From contig JAGUCH010000007.1 of the NCBI GenBank assembly GCA_019096065.1, positions 5,602,501 through 5,666,500 on the forward strand: DNA of 64,000 nucleotides. Reading direction: 5' to 3'. Shown one piece after another: positions 56,641-64,000 of this stretch. The stretch's first letter is position 1; the number at the start of each line of letters is the position of its first letter. Position numbers and translations under genes: made by a program. The notes under the pieces are model-generated. The model saw only the letters and a list, made by a program, of their open reading frames with translations. It was not told where the DNA came from and ran no database searches. This stretch comes from Paracyclopina nana. Its lineage: Eukaryota > Arthropoda > Copepoda > Cyclopoida > Cyclopettidae.

Positions 56641-57314
56641 TTTTTCAAATCAGTAAGTATAATATAACCTTGTAGCCTTAATGGCTATGGAACATTTTGC
56701 TATGTTCCAAGAATATAAAACTATTAATTTGCAATTTTTTGTCAAACTGGACACATGCGCGTAGCCCAATTTTTCTCCTTTCCTTGAGGTGTTTTTCGTG
56801 CATTTTCCTAAGAGTTTGGGGCGTACATGAGCAGGACATAAACATGTTGGATGAAACATTAGTGTGGCGAGACATTTCTAGTGGAAATAGTTGAGGGCTA
56901 GGTAGCAAGATAAGGCACTTTCTTGGTGGGACATTTATTTTGTGGAATGAAGTACTCAAACATTAAATTGCGTTTCTGTTTGTAATATGAGATGCGGGCA
57001 ATTGTTCAAGAATTACATTGCATTGGGATTATCGTGGAGAAACGCGTTGCTACCACCTCACCAACCTCCATTGCATCAGGACCTTGCTGGCCACGATCCA
57101 ATGCCACTTTAATAGCCTCTGAAATGGCCAAATCCATGGCAGTAGGCTCAGTTTCATGAAAGCCAGTTAAATTGTCCATCACAGCAGCGACTGTAATAGA
57201 TTGCAAAATCAGAGAATAAGGCTGGAGTTGGCATTTCACTCGATCCTCTGGAGGTGAAAATTCCCCATTTTCTAATCGTGCTTCAGTGTGGTAAATCAGC
57301 TCAAGAGATAAAAA
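56641..57314. other. Intergenic, possible fragment related to the 445-aa protein
   Basis: No supported gene. On the minus strand at about 57,010-57,180 a short open stretch contains GQQGPDAMEVGEV, which resembles GQAGPGPMEVGAEI in the 445-aa protein of the giant element. It could be a decayed fragment of a related element; the match is short and may be chance. Confidence 0.35.
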
Positions 57315-58944
57315 ATGAAAGCAGCGCCTCTCAAAAAAATGCCTACGCACTCAAATGTAAGCATAATAAAAGAGGCTTTCTCTTCAATACAGTTGGATCC
57401 AGCTCAGTGTACGTTTCGCTCATCCAAAATCAAAATGAAGAACGCTTCCACAGAACTGATCCTTTTGGTCGATGAATTGACGCTCCAAGGTGAGAATCCC
57501 AAATTTTTGCCCAGAATTGCGTTTACCATCTTAGCTGCTTTCGCGCTTCTCATTGGAGCCTTGGTCCACAGAGCTATTTACAAGCTGCTCAAAAAATTGA
57601 AGGACCGCCATATTAATGAAATCATTTTCCCATCAATGGTAAATAATGCATGATTTAGTTGTATATGAATAATTTAAAGACAATTACTGCCTGAAATAGG
57701 TGGTATCTTCAGTTTTGCTGGTTCCATATTTGCTCCAATTCACCCTAAAAATGTATGTCCACTCTTTGGGGCAAATTGGCGGCGAGGTATTCTGCTATGT
57801 TTTGGTGTTCATTTCCACTTACTGCTACCACTTTTACATGCATCACTCTTTTTACGTGGCTTTCTTTCGATACATTTTCATCGTGAAAACTGACTACGTG
57901 CTCGGCGTCAAATGGAACGGAAAAGTAAGTCTGACCCGAAAAAAATCAACCACCCTTTTTGCTATTAAAAAAAATCGCCCACTCTTTTTTGCTACTCAAA
58001 TGAATAAATTCGGACCTTTCCAATTAACAAGCTTTTTTAGAAGCTCAAACATTTTAAAAAGCGAAAAAAGTTATAATAAAAGTTATATAGTATTTTTCAG
58101 ATCAGACTCTAAAATGCTATTTTATTTTTAGGATATTGCCAGGATGTTTCTGAGTGTCATGATGTTGTTTCCTCTTTTTCTCATCATTACAATCAGCTTT
58201 TTCTCCGATTTGGACAATTATCCTCCCCTAAACAGCTGCTTAGGTCAATTCGAAAGGATTTTCTTGTATGAGAAACACTCGCCAATTTGTGAGAACACCG
58301 CCGAAACCTACATAAAGATAATTTGCAATTCTTTCATCTTCATTGACACTTTTCTCTCGTGTAATGTTGTTGACATGTTTTTCTTGTATTTTTGCCAAAA
58401 AGCCATTTCAGAGAGTACCAATCGAGCCAGGCCAATGTTGTCAGTTCAGAGCTATGAAAAGAGGAAAAGGTGAGTTAATTCCCATTATTAGAGTCTGCTC
58501 CGAAAAAATTGACAGTTCCTTTCACAATGAGCTTTAAAAATTCAAGAACATTTCAAAAGATTATTAAAAGTTGCAAGGTTTATCTACACGAAAAAAGGTG
58601 TTAATTCAGTCTCTATTTTTGGGCTGAAAATTCACTTTTCGGACTTGTGCTAATTTTAGCTAATTTTTTGCTTCTGTTTTAGTGATGATGGAATTGTGCT
58701 CAGCATTTCCATTTGCCAGTGGCTGATGGAAGTGACGTACATGTTGGCACTGATCGTGTTCTACTCAGTTTTCTACAAAATGAGCTACAACGCAGACATG
58801 TTTTTTGAGCTGCTAAATGTCACTGTGGTTCTAATCCTCTCTCCATCTTTTTATTTGGCTGGAGACTCCAGTTTTAGAAGCAACATTGCTAACAAGGGAA
58901 TTTTGTATGCAATTTACATTGCTCTCACAGAAGATTTGTGGTAG
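57315..58944 (+). CDS. Seven-transmembrane receptor, orphan GPCR-like (four exons)
   Basis: Exons are 57315-57638, 57700-57924, 58132-58469 and 58683-58944. Introns have GTAAAT...ATAG, GTAAGT...TTTAG and GTGAGT...TTTTAG ends, and the frame is kept through each junction. The ATG at 57435 is an equally good start, giving MKNAS with an N-glycosylation site. Seven hydrophobic segments can be seen. TM3 ends FRYIFIV in place of the DRY region. Cysteines in the second extracellular loop (LNSCLG, SPICEN) could pair with the one at the top of TM3. TM7 has SPSFY where rhodopsin-like receptors have NPxxY, followed by an amphipathic-looking GDSSFR. It is likely a plasma-membrane receptor with unknown ligand. 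It resembles lineage-specific invertebrate GPCR expansions; the family assignment is tentative. Confidence 0.75.
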
Positions 58945-59015
58945 CCACCAAGCCAAAAAAGTGTCATCCTAATTTGATCAATTCTACAAAATTTAATTTT
59001 TTATGTGAAAAAGTG

Positions 59016-59021
59016 AATAAA
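59016..59021 (+). terminator. Poly(A) signal of the receptor gene
   Basis: AATAAA lies about 70 bases after the TAG stop. A diverged duplicate of the surrounding sequence (AAAGTGAATAAAAGAAGTGT...) follows about 145 bp downstream. Confidence 0.6.
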
Positions 59022-59220
59022 AAGAAGTGTGAAAGCTCGTTAAATCAGGATTTGGAGAGTATTGGTTTTTTTTAAATATATTACGAGGTTGCTATTAGGA
59101 ACTCATAAACCAGTCTCATGTCTATCCTACCATCAAATTATGTATGCGCTTTTAAAGTGAATAAAAGAAGTGTAAAAGTTTGTTAAATCAGGATTTGGAA
59201 GCGTTGGTTTATATAAGGCT

Positions 59221-59735
59221 ATTTCGAGTTTGGTTATAGGCAATTGAATTAATGGGCAATTGAAATGGAGCGGCTGCGTAAATCGCCTTAATTAATAGCC
59301 TTAGTGGAACTTAGTTGCGGTATTTTAGCACAGAGTGGCGCTTCAGTCGCTCATCGGGGCAGTCCGAAAAAAAATGCTCTAAAACTCGGTTTAAACTTAG
59401 CTGAAAATGCCAAACTCCCTTCAATGCGTCGAAATATCATCAAGTTTGCCTCAAAAGTCCAATAAAACCCACTGAAACCCTTGAATTACGAAAATAATCT
59501 GACCCCGATGGAGCTCCCAGCGCCATCTCGCGTAGGAATTATCCCTACTCAAAACTGTTGTTCCACTAAGGCTATTGGTTAGCTTCATCTCAATTGTTGA
59601 TCCCTAAATTGTGGAAAAATCTGTTTTGAACAACATCTAGCGTTTTCTCAAGCTTCGTCTCAATTAGCTTCTCTAATGCAGATCATGAAATTGAATTGAG
59701 GAGAAATCAGCATAATACTGCACAATATTTAGGTT
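59221..59735. repeat. Dispersed AT-rich repeat, copy 1 (split by MITE)
   Basis: GGCAATTGAATTAATGGGC...TGCGTAAATCGCC...TTGGTTAGCTTCATCTC...AATTGAGGA is shared with 60,910-61,400 in the same orientation, at roughly 75-80% identity by eye. It is interrupted by the MITE at 59,296-59,574. No coding capacity. Confidence 0.8.
59296..59574. mobile_element. MITE with TAGCCTTAGTGGAAC ends, copy 1
   Basis: 279 bp with inverted ends TAGCCTTAGTGGAAC and GTTCCACTAAGGCTA. The second repeat copy at 61.2 kb shows the uninterrupted target ATTAATTGG; here the flanks are ATTAA and TTGG, so there is no visible target duplication. Confidence 0.85.
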
Positions 59736-60419
59736 TTTCTAGTAGCTGCTGCATTAGTATTTTACTTGCTGCTTTTCGGGACTGAGAAGGTAACGTAAAA
59801 ATTGCCCTAGGTGAGTAAATGAAACCAAGCCGAATCTTGAACCGAGCGAACATCTTGGCTAATAACGTCTTATGTTCATGTGCTCACAAATTCCTTACGA
59901 TAATGCACGTCGAACGCCTTATGGAAAGGAGAAAAATTGTCTAATGACAAGCACAAAGTAAACTTCTGCTGCTGCTAATGCTTACGAAAAAAACGGGTCA
60001 ATTTGAAGACTATTGAAAAGTAAACACTGAAAGTTTATTTCAATTTCAGTGCCAAACTGGTTACTTTTGAATCAATATGTTTCACACACATTCTCATGAA
60101 CCAACTCTAAAATTGCAGAGTTATTACAAGTAAGAAACAGGTGAAATAATCAATGTTTATCGGAATTTTGCCCTAAATTTGTTACCTCGATTCCTGGTTC
60201 AACTAGTTGAGAAGCCCTTCTTAAGTGGTTTGATAGCAAAACTCCGTTGCCTTATGACAATTTTTTACTTTCCGAGAAGCAACTTTGCACATGAACGGGA
60301 TATTACAGGGGTAGTAAATTCCTCATCAAGTCCTCGCCATGGCGAGGGATTTTGACAAAAAACGTCCAAATTGCCACATTTTGGCATTTTTTTTGGCACA
60401 TTTGCGCATGGATCACCTT
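59736..60419. other. No recognised feature
   Basis: About 680 bp of AT-rich sequence without a supported gene or repeat. Confidence 0.4.
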
Positions 60420-60625
60420 CTTATAATATCGGATATTTTGACAAAATATCGGAGCGCAATACTGAGAAATTAGATACTGTTCTAGGATGGCTTTTGGTAC
60501 CAAAAGACCGAATCCGAAGAGAAAATCTAAAAAAAATATTTTGGAAGTACCTGATATTTGCAAATATCAGCATAATATCGCTCGATAATTGCAATTGCTT
60601 CACCTGCGATATTATGATCAAAATA
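60420..60625. repeat. Relative of the Harbinger-like MITE
   Basis: It shares AGGATGGCTTTTGGTACCAA, CAAATATCAGCATAATATCG and neighbouring sequence with 61,941-62,163 but lacks the clear GGGCCTGTTCACC ends. Probably an older, truncated copy. Confidence 0.7.
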
Positions 60626-60671
60626 TTAAGCTAATCTTTTATAAACATTAAGGGACTTTTGACATCCAGTA

Positions 60672-60841
60672 TATAGTCTTTCACACTATTATATATTAGC
60701 ATAGTCACGCTATTTAAATAGCTCATAGCATAAAACGTGTTTGAATAGCAGCTATTTAAATACATTCAGAGGTTATTTAAATACAATTTATGCGATGAGC
60801 TATTTAAATAGCGTGACTATACCAAACTTGCGAAAGACTAA
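60672..60841. repeat. Foldback element with nested palindromes
   Basis: ATAGTCACGCTATTTAAATAGCTCAT at 60,701 is inverted at 60,795-60,820, and an outer pair (TAGTCTTTC / GAAAGACTA) brackets it. GCTATTTAAATA recurs several times inside. No coding capacity; a small foldback or MITE. Confidence 0.8.
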
Positions 60842-60909
60842 GCCGAGGTCACGTTCGCTGAGCGGACCTCCAAAAAAACCCTGTGAAAATCACCGATTCG
60901 CTTCCATAA

Positions 60910-61430
60910 AGGCAATTGAATAGGCTTAGTGGAACAACAGCTTTGAGTAGGGATTATTCCTACGCTAGATGGCGCTGGGAGCTCCATCGGGGCAGATTAT
61001 TTTCGTAATTCAAGGGTTTCAGTGGGTTTTAGTGGACTTATAAGACAAACTTAATGACATTTCGACGCATCAAAGGGAGTTTGGCATTTTTAGCTAATTG
61101 TAAACCGAGTTTTTTAAGACTTTTTTTCGGACTGCCCCGATGAGCGACTGAAGCGCCACTCTGTGCTAAAATACCGCAACTAAGTTCCACTAAGGCTATT
61201 AATGGGCAATTGAAACAGAGCTGCTGCGTAAATCGCCTCAATTAATTGGTTAGCTTCATCTCAATTAACTTCTCTAATGTTAATCCTAAAATTGAGGAAA
61301 ATCTGTATAGGTTGAAAACTAGCTTTTTCTCAAGCTTCGTCCCAATTAATGTTGAACATGAAATTGAGGAAAAATTAGCATAAAACTCCCCAACATTTAG
61401 CTTGTTCTCTGCATTTAGGCTTTAAGTAGC
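60910..61430. repeat. Dispersed AT-rich repeat, copy 2 (split by MITE)
   Basis: Same repeat as 59,221-59,735. It is interrupted at a different point, by the MITE copy at 60,921-61,198. Confidence 0.8.
60921..61198. mobile_element. MITE with TAGSCTTAGTGGAAC ends, copy 2
   Basis: 278 bp, inverted in orientation relative to copy 1 (it reads GGCGCTGGGAGCTCCATCGG where copy 1 has the complement). Flanks are TTGAA and TTAATGG. Repeat copy 1 shows the empty site TTGAATTAATGG, so again no target duplication. Confidence 0.85.
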
Positions 61431-61939
61431 TACAGCATAAACTTAGAGAATGGCCAACGCTAACCGGCTAAAATGAGAAAGAATTGACTGAAAGTTAGAG
61501 TGATTTATGTCAAGTTCATGTATACTCCTAAGATAGTCAGCACCAAATTAAATTCCTTAATTCAATTTTTCGATACCTTATTGGAGTTCTTTATACAGAT
61601 GAATTCGGCTAAGTGTTCTGTGGGGCTTTTTGAGCAAAAAAAAGAGATCACCTGAATTCAGGATTTAGAAAATACAAATGAGAATTTGGATGGCCTCAAT
61701 TAATTCAAGGGCTTCGAGTCAATTATCTACCCAGTTAATTTTGATCACATATTGAAGACGTAAAACAGAGTTCAACGTTTAGCTTTCTCTCAACAAAACG
61801 AAATAATCACAAAACAGTAAAAGCTCATTTTTTAGCTCAGAATTAAAGTCATGCAACTTTTGGCTTATTTGCAGACTTTTTTGTCGCTGAAAAAACTATT
61901 ATCTATATTATTATTTTAAGCCAAAACCTTGACATCATA
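61431..61939. other. No recognised feature
   Basis: About 510 bp of AT-rich sequence; I see no gene or clear repeat. Confidence 0.4.
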
Positions 61940-61940
61940 A

Positions 61941-62163
61941 GGGCCTGTTCACCTGCTTATTTTAGACGTTATTTTGGCAAAATATTGAAGAGAAATACTG
62001 AGAAATGGAGAATCTTATTATTGCAGTAGGATGGCTTTTGGTACCAATACATCGATTCCGAAGTCAAAATCTGAAAAATGATTTTACAAATACCGGATGT
62101 TTCCAAATATCAGCATAATATCGCGCGTTATTTTGCTGATAATATTGCAGGTGAACAGGGCCT
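61941..62163. mobile_element. Harbinger/Tourist-like MITE
   Basis: Inverted ends GGGCCTGTTCACCTGC and GCAGGTGAACAGGGCC, flanked by TAA on both sides. A 3-bp TAA duplication and GG(G/C)CCTGTT ends are typical of PIF/Harbinger MITEs. About 220 bp, noncoding. Confidence 0.78.
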
Positions 62164-62820
62164 AAGTTTCCTAATTTAAAGGAAAGATGACGTAGATGAA
62201 CGCTTCATTAGACTTCTAGGTTGCGAAAGGCTGAAAGTCAAAAGTTGCGCTGAAAACCTGATTTAATAAAATACTATCTTAGTTTTCCAGTAAAAAACTT
62301 TGGTTCTTTTTCAATAAAAAGCCAAAAAGGCCATATCGATTAATTGTTAAGCCCTGTTCACCTGTGACATTGTCTACAAACTATCAACATAACTAGGTAA
62401 AGGCGTCCATAAATGGACAGCGGAGGGCGGGCCTACGGAAATATTTGAAAGTATAGCCCTTTATTTTAATAAAAAAAAAATGGAAAGCATGCTTCATATC
62501 ACAAAGCTTTTTCATTCAGCAACCTTCACTTTTAAATGGAGCTGAGTCACATGTGTAGTTAATAGTTCAACTTTATTAAATGACAGAGCGGCAATCATCC
62601 AACGCACATTGCTGAGCAGATTGCAAAGGTTGAAAATGGTCGAAGTCATAGGTGGTGCAATTTTAAGGAAATCTGTCACTCCACTTCACCAAGTAAATAA
62701 GTTTGACCTTGGCAAATTTTGGCGGGCTCAGCTTGCCAAGATTGCCACTCTCTCTGATGTACAGTTGAACTAGTAGTTGCACCCAGGTTCAAACATGCTA
62801 ATATTAAGAAGACCTGTGTC
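62164..62820. other. No recognised feature
   Basis: AT-rich intergenic DNA. A stray CCCTGTTCACCTGTGACATT at 62,352 may be one end of another MITE of the preceding family. No gene supported. Confidence 0.4.
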
Positions 62821-62825
62821 CTATG

Positions 62826-63385
62826 CATGGATCAACTGAGACAAACTCAGACCAGGACCAACTGTTTGCTAGAGCCAGGACCAACTATCGGGCAGCTGTG
62901 CTTGGATCAACTAAGACATACTGTACTTGGAATACTCCAACGGATTGCCCTTGGATAGACATAACTCATAGTCCCTGGATTAACTTTGAAGACAAACTGT
63001 CCTTGGATCAATGAAATGGATAGTCCTTGGATCGACTACTCTGACTTAGCAGGACTTGGGTCAAGTATTTCAAACTGTGACTGGATAGCCTGACAAATCT
63101 GATTGTCCCTGCACCAAAAAATGGATCAAACTTGGATTGAAAGCTAGAAAAGCATGCGGCTCCAAAACTGTACTCAAGAAGCTGGAATAGGACCTACCAG
63201 AACATACTGTGCTAGAAACTAATGTGACGGTAATGGAATAGAGTCTACTCCATGACAGAGCTAGAATAGGAACTACTGTGACGATACCGGAATAGAATCT
63301 ACTCCATAACAGAGCAGGAATAGGATCTACTGTGACAGTACAGGAATAGAAACTACTGTGACAGACCAGGAACAGCATCTTTACC
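62826..63385. repeat. Degenerate minisatellites (GGATCAACT and GGAATAGRAWCTACT types)
   Basis: 62,826-63,060 has irregular units containing TTGGATCAACT/AGGACCAACT. 63,185-63,375 has units of about 45 bp with GGAATAGAAACTACTGTGACAG and variants. Open frames here are short and irregular. Confidence 0.7.
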
Positions 63386-63499
63386 AGACTTGGGATTTAA
63401 ACAATTGCTAATGCATGCCATAATAGAATTTAGGCTGACCTAATACTCTGAATTTGTTGAAACCAAAGCTGAAATGCAATTTACTTTACAACCTAGCTG

Positions 63500-63910
63500 A
63501 TACTTCAGGACTTGGCCAAAACATTCAAGATTTGGACTTCAGGACTTGGCCACTACATTCAAGATTTGGACTTTAGGACTTGGCTGAACCTTAAGGACTT
63601 GCCTCTCACTTCAAGACTTGTTTTTAACTTCAGGATTTACCTTAACTTCAGAACTTGGCCAATACTTCAGGACTTGTCTCTAGCTTCAAGACTTAGCCAA
63701 TACTTAGGACTTAGTTGAAACTTCAGGACTTACCAAAATTTCAGGACTTGGCCAATACTTCAGGATTTGGCCAAAACTTAAGGGCTTGCCTATAACTCCA
63801 AGACTTGCCTATAAGTTCAAGACTTGTGTTTTACTTAATAGACTATGACTTTTTATGCCAAAGTTCTTCCTGACTGAAAAACATGGCCAAGACTTCTAGG
63901 ACTTGTTGCA
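63500..63910. repeat. Degenerate minisatellite (ACTTCAGGACTTGGCC type)
   Basis: Many diverged copies of (A)CTTCAGGACTTGGCCAA(TA), spaced irregularly about 17-35 bp apart and continuing nearly to the window end. No coding capacity supported. Confidence 0.75.
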
Positions 63911-64000
63911 TACTTCAATATATCTTATTTGTCATGACCTTAATCACTAAGCTGATTTATCTACCTGATGTATTACTAACTTTGCTGGCCTAGTTTTTGT

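Noticed and set aside
55471-56675. Pentapeptide-repeat proteins of 150-210 aa on both strands
   Set aside because: The frames follow from a 15-bp minisatellite without stop codons and are open on both strands and arms.

Overview
This looks like nuclear DNA of an animal, most likely an invertebrate. A spliced seven-transmembrane receptor gene, a 433-bp satellite, TIR-bearing MITEs and layered LTR retroelements support that; nothing bacterial is present. The receptor resembles crustacean (copepod-like) orphan GPCRs in general character, but this is a weak hint and I do not name a species. Only one probable host gene is present (57.3-58.9 kb). Almost everything else is repetitive or retroviral-like.

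Layout. (1) 1-16,009: a 433-bp satellite array, split by element A. (2) Element A, 3,218-13,575: an LTR element with a Ty3/Gypsy-type Pol and an intact Env on the minus strand. It has identical 195-bp LTRs and a 4-bp target duplication (GGTG). (3) Element B, 16,352-46,173: a second copy of the same family, split twice by younger insertions. The first (16,816-19,978, duplication GAGA) is an LTR remnant carrying an env-like ORF and a three-exon membrane-protein gene. The second (22,900-42,347, duplication TAGG) is a 19.4-kb LTR retroelement. (4) Element C, 46,174-55,140: a third, diverged family member fused to B through a deletion, so that B lacks its 5' end and C lacks its 3' end. (5) 55.1-64 kb: a truncated MITE, a 1.1-kb inverted minisatellite, the receptor gene, several MITEs or foldbacks, and degenerate minisatellites.

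The best candidate for an undescribed system is the 19.4-kb element. Read on the minus strand it has an LTR, a tRNA-Pro-type primer binding site, a membrane-segment-containing Gag, a Zn-knuckle segment, a very large Pol (protease, RT, RNase H, integrase), an integrase C-terminal segment on a long low-complexity protein, a 445-aa orphan protein, an Env-like glycoprotein, a polypurine tract and an LTR. It also carries a three-exon membrane-protein gene on the opposite strand. The smaller remnant at 16.8-20.0 kb has the same pairing of an env-like ORF with a three-exon membrane gene, so this may be a recurring layout. The 19.4-kb copy is damaged by a MITE in pol, a stop and a frameshift in gag, and frameshifts in env.

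Elements A, B and C encode Gag with a CCHC knuckle, a DSG protease, RT/RNase H/integrase and a large Env whose cytoplasmic tail carries a PPKY late-domain-like motif. They are GC-rich. The 19.4-kb element and the right flank are AT-rich. Nesting gives a relative order: element B is older than the two elements inside it, and element C is younger than the MITE it interrupts.
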